Source: Citrobacter portucalensis
GTDB lineage: Bacteria; Pseudomonadota; Gammaproteobacteria; Enterobacterales; Enterobacteriaceae
Assembly: GCF_002042885.1 (NCBI RefSeq)
Contig: NZ_MVFY01000012.1
Span: forward strand, 82,098 to 146,097
DNA: 64,000 bases
Direction of reading: 5' to 3'
The notes under the pieces were generated by a model. That model made no database searches, had not been told where the DNA came from, and saw nothing but the letters and a program-made list of their open reading frames with translations. Position numbers and translations under genes: made by a program. This document shows, one piece after another, positions 43,176-53,371 of the stretch; positions within the stretch are counted from its first letter, which is position 1, and each line of letters opens with the position of its first letter.

Positions 43176-43553
43176 GCCTGATGGCACTACGTTTATCAGG
43201 CCTACGGGCAGCGTTGTACTTTCGTAGGCCGGATAAGGCGCTAGCCGCCATCCGGTGCCTAGCCAGGGCATTCGTGTTATTGCCTGATGGCACTACGCTT
43301 ATCGGGCCTACGGGCAGCGTTGTACTCAGTAGGCCGGATAAGGCGCTAGCCGCCATCCGGCGCATGGCCCGGGCATTCGTGTTAATGCCTGATGGCACTA
43401 CGTTTATCAGGCCTACGGGCAGCGTTGTACTCAGTAGGCCGGATAAGGCGCTAGCCGCCATCCGGCGCATGGCCCGGGCATTCGTGTTATTGCCTGATGG
43501 CACTACGTTTATCAGGCCTACGGGCAGCATTGTACTCAGTAGGCCGGATAAGG
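43176..43553. repeat. Tandem BIME array, 3.6 copies of a 105-base unit
   Basis: Units start at 43176, 43282, 43387 and 43492 with GCCTGATGGCACTACG, and each continues through GTAGGCCGGATAAGGCGCTA to CATCCGG and a GGCCCGGGCATTCGTG-type spacer. The last copy is cut after GGATAAGG, 17 bases before a PmrA box. Nearly identical copies point to recent amplification. Confidence 0.95.
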
Positions 43554-43569
43554 TGTCTTATGATATCAA

Positions 43570-43614
43570 CTTAAGGTTGGCTTAATCTGTGTCAGGCAAA
43601 CTCTCCTCCATAGT
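43570..43614 (+). promoter_or_regulatory. PmrA-controlled promoter of pmrR
   Basis: CTTAAG-GTTGG-CTTAAT (43570-43586) is a full PmrA box. CATAGT at 43609-43614, 22 bases further, may be the -10, because the eptA promoter has the same hexamer 24 bases after its box. Transcription would then begin near 43621. The -10 lies in the loop of a perfect 9-bp inverted repeat CTCTCCTCC...GGAGGAGAG (43601-43626). Confidence 0.8.
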
Positions 43615-43630
43615 TTCGGAGGAGAGTGTC

Positions 43631-43720
43631 ATGAAAACCCGTATTTATGAAAGTTTGACCACCGTGTGCAGCGTGCTGATCGTCAGCAGCTTTTTGTATG
43701 TGTGGGTGAGCTCTTACTGA
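43631..43720 (+). CDS. pmrR: Small membrane peptide PmrR
   Basis: 29 residues beginning MKTRIYESLTTVCSVLIVSS, a single hydrophobic helix. In Salmonella PmrR binds and inhibits LpxT, lowering lipid A 1-diphosphate so that EptA can add phosphoethanolamine. It has its own PmrA box and the ribosome site GGAGGAGAG. It converges with pmrB, and the two coding regions overlap by seven bases (43714-43720). Confidence 0.92.
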   Translation: MKTRIYESLTTVCSVLIVSSFLYVWVSSY

Positions 43721-44796
43721 TTTTTCGCCAATTCCACCCATGCGCGAGTGCCGCTGGCTTCCTGGCGATTTTGCAGATAGAAATGCCCGTGATGTAACTG
43801 GGTGATGCGACTGACAATGCTCAGCCCCAGCCCAATCCCACCAAAACGGCTGTCCATTCGGACGAATGCTTTACTTAACTCCCCGCATTTACTTTCATCA
43901 ATGCCCGGCCCTTCATCTTCGACGGCCAGGACGGCATCATGCTCGGTGTTCAGGCTAATCGTAATAAGGGTGCCTTCCGGGCTGTAACGATGCGCGTTTT
44001 CCACCAGATTTCGTAGCAGCATCCGCAACAGCGTAGCATCGCCACGCACGACAACGTCCGCCGCGCTTTGTGGCAGGAGCAGCGTCTGTTTACGTTGGTC
44101 CAGCATGGTGCTGAGTTCATCGTAGGAGGGCAGAATAACGTCCTCCAGCAGTTTGACATGCTGGTAGCTCCCGGCTGAAAACGACTGCCCGACGCGGGCG
44201 AGTTGCAGCAGCTGCGATACGCTGTCCATCATTTGATCAAGGCGGGCAATCAACGGCGTAACGTCGACCTTATGGGTTTTGGATAATAATTCCAGATGCA
44301 GGCGAACGCCTGACAGCGGTGTGCGCAGTTCGTGGGCGACATCGGCGGTAAATAAACGTTCGTTTTCAATAGTGCTGGTCAGCCGCGTTACCAGGTCATT
44401 GAGCGCTGAGACAACGGCCTGGATCTCAACGGTTGAGCTGTGAATTTCAATCGGGGCCAGGTTATCGGCTGCTCGCGCCTCTAACTCTTTTTGCAGATCT
44501 GCCAGAGGGCGGGTAATACGTCGCACCGCCTGGTAGCAAATTAGCAGCGTCAGGCTGACCATAAAGATGCCGGGGACGATCAGGCTGGCGATAGCCTCGC
44601 GGATCTCATGCATGATGTGGCGATCGTTGTTACGGTTATCGCGCAGCGCCTGTTCGAATAACTGTATTTGCTCGGTACTTTCGTGCCACAACCAGAAGGT
44701 GCTAATGAGCTGAAAGACCAGCAGAATTAGACCGATCGTCAGTATTAACCGTTGGCGAAGAGGGAGAGGTCGTTTTAGATATTGCAGCAGCTTCAC
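43714..44796 (-). CDS. pmrB: Sensor histidine kinase PmrB (BasS)
   Basis: Senses Fe3+, Al3+ and low pH and activates PmrA. 360 residues: two membrane helices (about 14-36 and 65-88) around a short periplasmic loop with the acidic pairs (HESTEQIQLFEQ), HAMP, histidine box FTADVAHELRTPLSGVRLHLE, ATP lid DEGPGIDESKCGELSKAF and GGIGLGLSIVSRI. Follows pmrA without a gap. The stop overlaps the end of pmrR on the other strand. Confidence 0.96.
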   Translation of the reverse strand: MKLLQYLKRPLPLRQRLILTIGLILLVFQLISTFWLWHESTEQIQLFEQALRDNRNNDRHIMHEIREAIASLIVPGIFMVSLTLLICYQAVRRITRPLADLQKELEARAADNLAPIEIHSSTVEIQAVVSALNDLVTRLTSTIENERLFTADVAHELRTPLSGVRLHLELLSKTHKVDVTPLIARLDQMMDSVSQLLQLARVGQSFSAGSYQHVKLLEDVILPSYDELSTMLDQRKQTLLLPQSAADVVVRGDATLLRMLLRNLVENAHRYSPEGTLITISLNTEHDAVLAVEDEGPGIDESKCGELSKAFVRMDSRFGGIGLGLSIVSRITQLHHGHFYLQNRQEASGTRAWVELAKNQ

Positions 44797-45465
44797 TTAG
44801 CTTTCCTCAGTGGCGACCAGCATATAGCCAAATCCCCTGACCGTGCGGATGCGTGATTTTCCGACTTTATCGCGCAGATTGTGAATGTGCACTTCCAGCG
44901 TGTTGGTAGACGGTTCGTTATCCCAGCTGTAGATGTCGTTATACAAAATTTCCCGGTGTACCGGGCTGCCCGCTTTGAGCATCAGGCGTGACAGGAGCGC
45001 GTATTCTTTCGGCGTTAAGATAACCTCTTGTCCGTCCATCCACACCTGGCGACGACCGATATTCAGCGTCAGATTGCTGACAATTAATTCACTTTCACCC
45101 TGATTGTTGTGGCGACGCAGAAGTGCCCGGATGCGGGCGTGCAGTTCTTCCAGTGCGAACGGTTTGACCAGATAGTCATCGGCACCCACGTCCAGCCCGC
45201 TGACCCGGTCTTTGAGCGTGTCACGGGCGGTGAGGATCAGCACGGGGAGAGAGTATTTCTTCTGTCTGATGCGGGTCAGGAAGTGCAAACCGTCTTCATC
45301 CGGCAAGCCCAGGTCCAGAACAACCAGACTGTAATGTCCGGTCTCCAGACACTGCTCGGCTGCACGGGCGGTTGACACGCCATCACAGGCGTAGCCTTCT
45401 GTTTGTGCAGCGAGTATCAGTCCCTGTAGTAACAACGTGTCGTCTTCAACAATCAGAATTTTCAT
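44797..45465 (-). CDS. pmrA: Response regulator PmrA (BasR)
   Basis: OmpR-family activator of lipid A modification genes, 222 residues. Receiver pocket EDD at 8-10, phosphoacceptor in [13 protein letters not shown] (D51), K in [10 protein letters not shown], winged helix with [30 protein letters not shown]. Binds the two PmrA boxes in this window. ATG 45465 gives the known MKILIVEDD start. Four bases separate it from eptA. Confidence 0.97.
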   Translation of the reverse strand: MKILIVEDDTLLLQGLILAAQTEGYACDGVSTARAAEQCLETGHYSLVVLDLGLPDEDGLHFLTRIRQKKYSLPVLILTARDTLKDRVSGLDVGADDYLVKPFALEELHARIRALLRRHNNQGESELIVSNLTLNIGRRQVWMDGQEVILTPKEYALLSRLMLKAGSPVHREILYNDIYSWDNEPSTNTLEVHIHNLRDKVGKSRIRTVRGFGYMLVATEES

Positions 45466-45469
45466 TCGT

Positions 45470-47107
45470 TTAGCCTCCCCGGCAGGGTTGCAGAATATCA
45501 TCTGCCGCCTGATATTTCTGTGTTTGCACGCCCGTTAATCCCAGCAGAGTTGAGAAGAGATTATCCTGCGAGAAGTCTTCTGAGCTTGCCCGTTTTTGCA
45601 AACATGTCTGAGAGACCTGATAGCGTTGTTGATAATCCTCGGAGAGCCACAGCAGCATCGGCACATGTTTTTGCGTATCTGGTGCAATCGAATACGGCAG
45701 GCCGTGCAAATAGACGCCATTTTCCCCTAAGGATTCGCCGTGATCGGAAAGATAGACCAGGCTGGTGGTGAAATTATCCTGGTGTTCTTTCAGTATATTG
45801 ATCGCTTTATCAACAATATAGTCAACGTAAAGAATGGTGTTGTCGTAAGTATTGACCAACTGTTGCTGCGAACAGGTCTGGATTTCGTTGGTATCGCAGG
45901 TTGGCGTAAATTTCTTAAACTGCGCAGGATAGCGGTTGTAATAGGTCGGACCGTGGCTGCCGATGGTGTGCAGCACAATCACCCCGTCGCCTTGCAGGTT
46001 ATTAATGTACTCTTCCAGCCCGTGGAACAGGACTTCATCGTAGCATTCACCGTCAATACACTGCCCTGGCAGGTTCAGCTTAGTCATATTCTGGTGTGGA
46101 ACCCGATCACAGGCTCCTTTGCAGCCGCCGTCGTTATCGTTCCACAGAACGTTAATTCCCGCCCGCTGAATGATGTCGAGTACGCCTTCCTGATGCTGTG
46201 CCAGTTCTTCGTCGTAGTGCGCGCGTGGCATATCCGAGAACATGCAGGGTACTGATACTGCCGTTGCCGTTCCGCAGGATGTGGTGCGGGGGAAATAGAC
46301 AACATCATCTTTTTCCAGCAGCGGGTTGGTCTGGCGCGAGTAGCCTGACAGCGAGAAGTTATCGCCGCGCGAGGTCTCGCCGAGAACCACAATCGTCAGG
46401 TTCTTACGCTTTTCTTTCACCATCAACGGATTGCGATGGGCATCTTCGCCAATGTGCACCAGCGGCAGGTGGGCCAGTCGCTGGTGTGAATACCAGGATG
46501 ACGTCGCCACAATGCTGTTGGATGGACTGAGTGATTTCACCAGTTCTTTGTTGTTGCGAAACAGTGAGGCGTAATCTTTATAGAAGAATGCAGCAACCAG
46601 CACGATCAGCAGCGCGGAGATCAGAATATTCGCGCCACGAAACAGTATGCTGCGCATAACTGGCGTGATCGGTTTAATTTTTACCCAGCAGGCAATGAGC
46701 GCGGCCAGAATGCCGCTCACCCCGAGCGTGATGAGCATTTGCGGCGTCAGCAAAGCAAAGGTTTCGGCGGGCGTAGTGTCCATCATATTGGCGATCATCG
46801 AGCGGTCGATGATGATGCCGTAAGTCATGATGAAATATTGGGCCGATGCGCCAACCAGAATGAAAATGCAAGCCACCAGGCGATTAAGCCACAGGAATGA
46901 GGCCAGCGTCAGCACGATGTTCATGACGCTGAACGCGACCACCGGCATTGATAAAAACACCAGCACGTTACGCACAGAGTCCAGAGGCAGGTCTTGCAGC
47001 ACTTGTTTATAGAACGCAATGTTCAGGAAGGTCGCAAGATAAAATGAGATCAGCAGGAGCCAGCTGATTAGCCCGAGAGTGGGCCTTTTAAACAAGAGCT
47101 TTAACAT
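45470..47107 (-). CDS. eptA: Lipid A phosphoethanolamine transferase
   Basis: Adds phosphoethanolamine to lipid A in the outer leaflet of the inner membrane, giving polymyxin resistance. 545 residues: five N-terminal membrane helices, then a periplasmic sulfatase-fold domain with nucleophile motif [49 protein letters not shown] and [11 protein letters not shown] (zinc ligands). ATG 47107 ([13 protein letters not shown]) rather than a start ten codons upstream, which would lie in promoter sequence. Leads the eptA-pmrA-pmrB operon. Confidence 0.96.
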   Translation of the reverse strand: MLKLLFKRPTLGLISWLLLISFYLATFLNIAFYKQVLQDLPLDSVRNVLVFLSMPVVAFSVMNIVLTLASFLWLNRLVACIFILVGASAQYFIMTYGIIIDRSMIANMMDTTPAETFALLTPQMLITLGVSGILAALIACWVKIKPITPVMRSILFRGANILISALLIVLVAAFFYKDYASLFRNNKELVKSLSPSNSIVATSSWYSHQRLAHLPLVHIGEDAHRNPLMVKEKRKNLTIVVLGETSRGDNFSLSGYSRQTNPLLEKDDVVYFPRTTSCGTATAVSVPCMFSDMPRAHYDEELAQHQEGVLDIIQRAGINVLWNDNDGGCKGACDRVPHQNMTKLNLPGQCIDGECYDEVLFHGLEEYINNLQGDGVIVLHTIGSHGPTYYNRYPAQFKKFTPTCDTNEIQTCSQQQLVNTYDNTILYVDYIVDKAINILKEHQDNFTTSLVYLSDHGESLGENGVYLHGLPYSIAPDTQKHVPMLLWLSEDYQQRYQVSQTCLQKRASSEDFSQDNLFSTLLGLTGVQTQKYQAADDILQPCRGG

Positions 47108-47123
47108 TAAGGGGGTTCCATCG

Positions 47124-47170
47124 ACTATGTGGCGCAAATCCTCTCAAAGTAAAGTTAAGCCAACCTTAAG
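47124..47170 (-). promoter_or_regulatory. PmrA-controlled promoter of eptA-pmrAB
   Basis: The minus strand reads CTTAAG-GTTGG-CTTAAC at 47170-47154, almost identical to the pmrR box, followed 24 bases later by CATAGT (47129-47124). Autoregulated promoter of the operon. Confidence 0.85.
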
Positions 47171-47207
47171 TTCTTAATGTTGATTTCTCGAATATCAGCG
47201 AGGCAGC

Positions 47208-47236
47208 GTAGGCCCGATGAACTGACGCCATCGGGC
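47208..47236. repeat. Degenerate REP-like hairpin after adiC
   Basis: GTAGGCCCGATGAACTGACG followed by CCATCGGGC: stem GCCCGATG/CATCGGGC. May act as 3' end of the adiC message; no T-run. Confidence 0.6.
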
Positions 47237-47253
47237 AATGACGATTGCTTAAG

Positions 47254-48591
47254 TTAGTTATTGTTCACTGGTGCATCCAATGGATACGGGTTTTTATGGA
47301 TCCGGTTGTAGTTCAGTGCGTACAGCGCGGTGATGATCATCAGCGTGACGAACGACCACATCACTTCTTTGGCGCCGGAACCGACAACCGCCCAGATGCA
47401 GTAGACAAAGGCGATAAAGGTCACCAGTAAGTACATCGGGCGTGCTTTACCAAAGTGACCATGGCCGAGCAGCAGCAGCGCGGCGCAGGTATACAGATAC
47501 GGCACCAGGGTGAAGATAACGGAGACCGAAGAGACCAGACCAAACTCTTTTGCTGCGTTCGGCGACATGCTGCTGAACTGGAAGATGGTCATCAGGATGC
47601 CGACGATAATTAACCCAGCCACTGGCGTACCGGCTTTGTTCACGCGGGCAAAAATCGGTGGGAACAGGCCATCATCGGCTGCGGCTTTGGCGGTTTGCCC
47701 GGCAAGCAGCGTCCAGCCGCCCAGAGAACCAAGACACCCGGCAGCAGCACAGAAGGAAACTATCGCCCCAGCGGTGTCACCCAGCGCCATACGTGCGGCA
47801 TCACCGAACGGAGAGGCTGATACACGCAGCGCCGCGTTAGGGATCATACCCATGATTGCGGTGGTGGAGAGCACGTAGCAAACAGCGGCAATCAGCACGC
47901 CGCCCATGGTGGCGATAGGTACGTTACGTTTGGGATTTTTAACCACGCCAGCCGCAACGGAGGCGCTTTCCACCCCGATAAATGACCACAAGGTGACGTT
48001 CAGAGTGCTTTGAATCGCGCCGAAGGTGTTCATGCCGCTGACGTTCCAGGCTGCCATATAGGTTTCACCGCGGAACCAGAACCAGCCGAAGACGGCAATC
48101 CCGACAATTGGCACCAGTGCCAGTACCGTTGCGACGGCCTGCACGCGGGTGATCATTTTCGGTCCGACAATGTTCAGTAATACGAAGATCCACAGCACTA
48201 CGACGCAGGTCAGCGTCAGGACCAGCGGATCTTTTAAGATGGGGAAGAAGTAGCTCAGGTAACCGACGCCAATGACCACCATGGCGATGTTACCAATCCA
48301 GCAGGCCAGCCAGTACAGCACGTTGGTCTGGTAGCCCAAAAAAGGACCGAAGCAGCGGCGGGCGTAAGCATAAGAACCACCGGGACTGGAGTCTAAGGAC
48401 GACATTTTGGCGTACACCATCGACAGTGCCAGAGCACCGATAATCGTGACCAACCATCCGTAGATTGCAATCCCGCCAGTTGACGCAAGGTTTGCGGGTA
48501 GCAGGAATACACCGGAACCCATAATATTCCCCGACACCATAAGGGTGACGGGGATTAAGCCCACTTTGTGAGCATCAGCATCCGTCGACAT
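47254..48591 (-). CDS. adiC: Arginine/agmatine antiporter
   Basis: Exchanges external arginine for internal agmatine in extreme acid resistance. APC-family carrier, 445 residues like E. coli. Substrate loop [16 protein letters not shown] (residues 22-37) and the gating region [28 protein letters not shown]. Works with the decarboxylase AdiA encoded upstream. Confidence 0.97.
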   Translation of the reverse strand: MSTDADAHKVGLIPVTLMVSGNIMGSGVFLLPANLASTGGIAIYGWLVTIIGALALSMVYAKMSSLDSSPGGSYAYARRCFGPFLGYQTNVLYWLACWIGNIAMVVIGVGYLSYFFPILKDPLVLTLTCVVVLWIFVLLNIVGPKMITRVQAVATVLALVPIVGIAVFGWFWFRGETYMAAWNVSGMNTFGAIQSTLNVTLWSFIGVESASVAAGVVKNPKRNVPIATMGGVLIAAVCYVLSTTAIMGMIPNAALRVSASPFGDAARMALGDTAGAIVSFCAAAGCLGSLGGWTLLAGQTAKAAADDGLFPPIFARVNKAGTPVAGLIIVGILMTIFQFSSMSPNAAKEFGLVSSVSVIFTLVPYLYTCAALLLLGHGHFGKARPMYLLVTFIAFVYCIWAVVGSGAKEVMWSFVTLMIITALYALNYNRIHKNPYPLDAPVNNN

Positions 48592-48718
48592 ATTTTTTAA
48601 CTCCTGATAAGGATAAATGACGCCTTATCATACCTCGTCAAAAGTCTATTTAATGATGACGGAGCTGGGGTATCGCTAATGCTGATATTATTATGGCTTA
48701 TCGCTAACTGATTAAAAA

Positions 48719-49480
48719 TCAGGCGGCGGATGGCTCCCTATGTTGACTCACATAATGCAGAGGCGTCATCCCATAGAACTCTTTGAATACGGAGATAAAG
48801 TATGAGGTACTGTTATATCCACACAGTTGAGAGACCTGAGAAATGTTTTTGCCGTCCATCAGTAATTGATTGACGGCATATCGCATGCGACATGTGGTAA
48901 TTATTTGGCTGTAACTTGTATTTTCACTTTTGAGCTTTTTCTTTAACAAACTGGGACTCAGGCATAAGCAACTGGCAACCATGCTTAAATTCCAGTCTTT
49001 ATGTATATCGCTCTCAATAATGTGATAAACGCTATCGCTGATACAGTTGCGCAGCATATACATGAGCAAAGAAATAAACTTTTTGCTGTCGAGAAAGCGT
49101 GATAACACCGTGAACAGTAGCGAGCGCGTACGCTCTCTTTCAGCTTCGTTCACTGTGTCCATTACGCTGTGTTGGGCTGCCACCCTGAAGACATCCGGCG
49201 TCAGACACGCGGCGGTCATCACTGGGCTGGCACTGCGTTGCCAGAGTGGGATCTGTGAAAGGTCTTTATTTAAAAAGCGCAGATAATCTTTAATGATATC
49301 GCGGCTGATATGTACGACCAATGCGTTATTAAGTGATGAGAAATCGATAATATTATTATCGCATGCCACCAGCGCCATATGATTAGCTTTTAAACTGATG
49401 GCTTCTTTACCGTTAATCCTTAACCAAACATCCTTCTCCGTTAATACAACAACACAAGCTTCTTTGCTGCAAAGCCTCAT
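48719..49480 (-). CDS. adiY: AraC-family activator AdiY
   Basis: Activates adiA and adiC under anaerobic acid conditions with arginine. 253 residues; the C-terminal AraC domain has WNLSMVASCLCLSPSLLKKKLK and GKNISQVSQLCGYNSTSYFISVFKEFYGMTPLHY. ATG 49480 behind GGAG gives the E. coli length; an ATG at 49504 is possible but has no ribosome site. Lies between adiA and adiC, all on the minus strand. Confidence 0.94.
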   Translation of the reverse strand: MRLCSKEACVVVLTEKDVWLRINGKEAISLKANHMALVACDNNIIDFSSLNNALVVHISRDIIKDYLRFLNKDLSQIPLWQRSASPVMTAACLTPDVFRVAAQHSVMDTVNEAERERTRSLLFTVLSRFLDSKKFISLLMYMLRNCISDSVYHIIESDIHKDWNLSMVASCLCLSPSLLKKKLKSENTSYSQIITTCRMRYAVNQLLMDGKNISQVSQLCGYNSTSYFISVFKEFYGMTPLHYVSQHREPSAA

Positions 49481-49671
49481 ACCCAACTCCAGGAATATGA
49501 ACATAAAACACCGTAGCTCAACATCAGATGAGCCAAATCGGCCAAATTGAAATTGTATGATGAAACCAGGACTGCAATAAAATAACGTGTCTGAAATTAA
49601 TTACAATGTTTGGCGGGATTTTTCTTATGTACACATTTTTGTACGCAAGTGGAAAGGCGCTATTTGCGTAT

Positions 49672-49697
49672 AAAAAAAGCGCGGGGTGGTCCCGCGC
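49672..49697 (-). terminator. Terminator after adiA
   Basis: Minus-strand stem GCGCGGG-ACCAC-CCCGCGC followed by seven T. It separates adiA from adiY, so adiY needs its own promoter or read-through. The rest of the 314-base gap (49481-49794) shows nothing else that I recognise. Confidence 0.9.
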
Positions 49698-49794
49698 AAA
49701 AAGGTATGACAATGTTATTGTTTTGCAGCAATACTCAGGAATTACTCAAGCATGACATGTCTACCTTAAACATCGGACTATCTATAAAACGACA

Positions 49795-52062
49795 TTATGC
49801 TTTCACGCACATAACGTGGTACACACCGTCAATAATTTCCGTTCCTTCGGTTTCATGTTCAAATCCAGGGAAGTGGTGGTCCCAGGACTGCAACGAACGT
49901 AGATAACTAATCTGCGGGCTATTGGCGTCGCCAAAGTTTTCCCCGGACAGCAGCATCGGAATTCCTGGTGGGTAAGGAATAACGGAATTCGCGGCTATAC
50001 GACCCGGCAGATTTTCAATGGCCACCATCTCAACGTTATCGCTGACTATCGCGTTATAAGCTTCACGCGGGGTGATTTCAGCAACAGGCAGGCCGGAGTA
50101 GGCCGCGTTAAGACGTGCGCCAGGGTTGTTCTCTTTCAGCCAGGCGAACATGGTGTCGCCCAGATCGTGAATGCCCATGTTGGCGTAAGTGTCTGGATGT
50201 TCCTCAACCAGTTCTGGCATTACCTGTGCCAGCGGGGTATTGGCATCGTAATGGTGTTTGAAAGAGCACAACGTGTTGATCAGTGTGCCCCATTTCCCGC
50301 GGGTAATCCCCATGGAGAACAGGAACATAATCTGGAAATCGGTGGTACGGGTCGGCACGATGCCGTGACGGCCAAGCCAGGCGGTGACCAGTGCAGCCGG
50401 TACGCCGTTCTCTTCCAGTTCACCATCGTCGCCCATCCCCGGTGCCAGAATGCTGACTTTGATCGGGTCCAGCATGCTCCAGTTATCCGGCAGGTCTTTA
50501 AATCCGTGCCAGGATTCACCGGGGCGCATTACCCAGCAGTTCTGGTCGGTGGTCAGGAGTTGGGTTGGCGCATCGGCAAAGTCATAGGTTTTGCCGGTCT
50601 GCGGATCGGTCACAATCTCTTTGTTCCATGGTTTGAAGAACCAGTCGCCTTCGGCGGTGAATTCTTTGTACAACCGCGCCATGGCCTGACGGAAATCGAC
50701 CGCTTCGTCGATCACTTCCTGGGTGAGCGACAGGCCGCTGTTACCGTCCATCATGGAAACCGCCACGTCGTTTGAGGCGCAGATGGCATACAGCGGAGAG
50801 GTAGTGGCGTGCATCATGTACGCCTGGTTAAAGCGGGAGAAGTTCACGGCCCCACGACCTTCACGAACGTGAATGTAAGATGCCTGAGAAAGCGCATTCA
50901 GCAGTTTGTGGGTCGAGTGGGTGGCAAAAACGGTAGGACCGTTATGATCGCCCGGCGCGCCACGCATGGCGTAGTGATCGGCGTAAATTGGGTTGAAGCG
51001 AGCATAGCCGTACCAGGCCTCATCGAAGTGGATGCGATCGCTGGTTTGCGCGAGCAGGTCCTGGGCCTCTTTGGCGTTGTAGCAAACACCGTCGTAGGTA
51101 CAGTTGGTCACAACGCTGTAAGACGGTTTTTGCCCGGCTTTACCTTTGGTCAGCGGGCTTTCGCTGATCTTTTTCTGCAATGTTTCAGGCTGCATTTCCT
51201 GCGGGTAGATAGGCCCGATAATGCCGTACCGGTTGCGGCTCGGCACCATGTACACCGGTTTTGCCCCGGTGAGGATCAGCCCCTGCTCGATGGATTTATG
51301 GCAGTTACGATCCAGCACCACGACGTCATCATCGGTCATACAAGCCTGCATGATGGTGCGGTTAGAGCCGGAAGTCCCGACCACTACGGACCAGGAGCGG
51401 TCAGCGCCAAACACGCGGGCGGCATATTTTTCGCTCTCGCCAAACGCGCCGGTATGATCCAGCAGCGAGCCGAGCGATGCACGTTCAATACCCATGTCAC
51501 TACGGAATAAGTTTTCACCATAGTAATCATGGTAGAAACGACCGGCCGGCGTTTTGGTGAATCCGACGCCGCCCTGGTGACCCGGAGCTGCCCAGGAGTA
51601 TTCATGGATGTCGCCGTACTTCATCAGCGCGCTGAACAGCGGTGGCAGAAGTTGTTGGCGGTAGCGGGTCATCGCCGCAACGGCGCGACCGGCGATAAAG
51701 TCTGCGGTATCTTCCAGAATCCAGGCGAATTCATCGACAAGCTCCAGCAGGTCGCGATCCAGCGATGCGGTGGCTTTTTCGCGATCGCCCAGCAGGAAAA
51801 CAGGTACGTTTTGCTGGCGCTCGTGGAGCTTGCCGATCAATTGCCTGACGTTCAGGTGCTCGTCTTGTTGTTCCATTTGATAGCTGAACATCAGACAATC
51901 AATGGCTTCATTGGCGGCGAGGATTGCGTAACCATCGTCGAATGAGGTGGACTTAATGACGGTAACATTTTGGCGGCTTAATGCGTCAGCCAGACGTTCG
52001 ACAGCGCTACCGACCCAGGTGTCCTGATGCAGAAACTCACTTTCAACAATTAATACTTTCAT
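49795..52062 (-). CDS. adiA: Biodegradative acid-induced arginine decarboxylase
   Basis: Pyridoxal-phosphate enzyme turning arginine into agmatine and CO2, consuming a cytoplasmic proton at low pH. 755 residues as in E. coli. N-terminal wing domain MKVLIVESEFLHQDTW, cofactor regions GTSGSNRTIMQACM and HFDEAWYGYARF, and the Schiff-base lysine in THSTHKLLNALSQASYIHV. Two adjacent ATGs; 52062 gives the known MKVL start. Confidence 0.97.
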   Translation of the reverse strand: MKVLIVESEFLHQDTWVGSAVERLADALSRQNVTVIKSTSFDDGYAILAANEAIDCLMFSYQMEQQDEHLNVRQLIGKLHERQQNVPVFLLGDREKATASLDRDLLELVDEFAWILEDTADFIAGRAVAAMTRYRQQLLPPLFSALMKYGDIHEYSWAAPGHQGGVGFTKTPAGRFYHDYYGENLFRSDMGIERASLGSLLDHTGAFGESEKYAARVFGADRSWSVVVGTSGSNRTIMQACMTDDDVVVLDRNCHKSIEQGLILTGAKPVYMVPSRNRYGIIGPIYPQEMQPETLQKKISESPLTKGKAGQKPSYSVVTNCTYDGVCYNAKEAQDLLAQTSDRIHFDEAWYGYARFNPIYADHYAMRGAPGDHNGPTVFATHSTHKLLNALSQASYIHVREGRGAVNFSRFNQAYMMHATTSPLYAICASNDVAVSMMDGNSGLSLTQEVIDEAVDFRQAMARLYKEFTAEGDWFFKPWNKEIVTDPQTGKTYDFADAPTQLLTTDQNCWVMRPGESWHGFKDLPDNWSMLDPIKVSILAPGMGDDGELEENGVPAALVTAWLGRHGIVPTRTTDFQIMFLFSMGITRGKWGTLINTLCSFKHHYDANTPLAQVMPELVEEHPDTYANMGIHDLGDTMFAWLKENNPGARLNAAYSGLPVAEITPREAYNAIVSDNVEMVAIENLPGRIAANSVIPYPPGIPMLLSGENFGDANSPQISYLRSLQSWDHHFPGFEHETEGTEIIDGVYHVMCVKA

Positions 52063-52299
52063 CATCTTTTACCCGGTTGTGGAAAGGTTGCAATCTATGA
52101 ATTGCAGACACACCGTATGAATGTGACGCAGGCAAGTATTATCCTGTCAAAATGGGCTGTAAAGCGGGTAAAAAATAGTCCGATTTGTGTTTAATTTGTT
52201 TTTAAACAGTAGGTTATGTTTGCTTGTTGGCGGTTTTTCACCGCCGTTTATCGACAGGGGGAATATTTTTTTGGCTGATACTGATATTGCCGAATGATA
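52063..52299 (-). promoter_or_regulatory. adiA upstream region
   Basis: 237 bases between melR stop and adiA start, AT-rich near 52180-52280. Must contain the adiA promoter; no clear -35/-10 pair or operator stands out to me. Confidence 0.4.
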
Positions 52300-53232
52300 T
52301 TAACCAGCGATTGTTTGCCGATGCTGCTGGCTCAGTTTGCGGTACTGCTGCGGCGACATGCCGACAAACTTGCTGAAGGTGTCATAAAAACGGCTGCTGG
52401 ATCGGAATCCGGCGGTCAACGCAACGTCGAGAATGGTTTTATCGGTATCGCTAAGCAATGCGCGGACGTGATTGATCCGCATTGCCGTGATGTACTGCTT
52501 CAGGGTGAGTTGCATTACGCGTTGGAAAATCCCCATCGCGTAGTTGGCGTTGAGCTTCACGTGTTCCGCGACGTCGTTGATGGTGAGCGCCTGATCGTAG
52601 TTGTCGGCAATAAAGCTCAGCATTTGGCTGACGTAAAACTGGGCGTGCCGCGACACGCTGTTTTTGTGGGTCCGCGAGGTTTTATTGACCAGGATAGGCT
52701 GCCAGCCGGAAAGGCTAAACCGTTTGAGCATCAGACCAATTTCATCAATGGCGAGCTGGCGAATTTGTTCGTTCGGGTTGCTCAGTTCCTGTTGCCAGCG
52801 CTGAACCTCAAAGGTGCTCAACTGCTGCGACGCCAGCGATTTGATGACCATTCCATGGGTAACATGGTTGATCAGCTCGCGATCCAGCGGCCAGGAGAGG
52901 AAAAGGTGCATCGGTAAATTGAAGATAGCCATACTTTGGCAGCTACCCGGACGCGTGAGCTGATGCGGTGTACAGGCCCAGAATAGCGTGATGTGTCCCT
53001 GTTTTATCTGCACGACTTCGTTGTTGATAAGGTACTCGACGTCACCATCAAACGGAACATTGATCTCCACCTGCCCATGCCAGTGGCTGGCAGGCATAGC
53101 ATGCGGTGAGCGCAACTCGATATCCATCCGTTGATATTCTGAGTACAGCGATAGCGGGCTGCGGGTTTGTTCTTCATCGCTACTGCACATGTGCGGATCG
53201 GGAGGGAGAGGCGATGTCGGTAATGTACTCAT
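52300..53232 (-). CDS. melR: AraC-family regulator MelR
   Basis: Melibiose-responsive activator of melAB and repressor of its own gene. 310 residues: N-terminal cupin ligand domain (SHWHGQVEINVPFDGDVEYLINNEVVQIKQGHITLF) and C-terminal AraC motif LTINDVAEHVKLNANYAMGIFQRVMQLT with ALTAGFRSSSRFYDTFSKFVGMSPQQYRKLS. A few residues longer than E. coli at the N-terminus. Divergent from melA. Confidence 0.95.
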   Translation of the reverse strand: MSTLPTSPLPPDPHMCSSDEEQTRSPLSLYSEYQRMDIELRSPHAMPASHWHGQVEINVPFDGDVEYLINNEVVQIKQGHITLFWACTPHQLTRPGSCQSMAIFNLPMHLFLSWPLDRELINHVTHGMVIKSLASQQLSTFEVQRWQQELSNPNEQIRQLAIDEIGLMLKRFSLSGWQPILVNKTSRTHKNSVSRHAQFYVSQMLSFIADNYDQALTINDVAEHVKLNANYAMGIFQRVMQLTLKQYITAMRINHVRALLSDTDKTILDVALTAGFRSSSRFYDTFSKFVGMSPQQYRKLSQQHRQTIAG

Positions 53233-53371
53233 GGTTGCTCCATTTCCTGAATTATCAGAATCATGTCATTTAACACGTATTAAGGCTGAGAATCAGGACA
53301 CAAATTGGACCGTTACCATTGATCATAGCGACATTTTGCGGCCGCATACTCTGCTTTTTGGGTGATTTTGT

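Noticed and set aside
43171..43585. Overlapping long ORFs on both strands (134 and 119 codons) in the BIME array, or a CRISPR array
   Set aside because: The repeats are BIME units whose length is a multiple of three, which keeps frames open. The unit structure is REP-spacer-REP without variable spacers, so it is neither a gene nor CRISPR.
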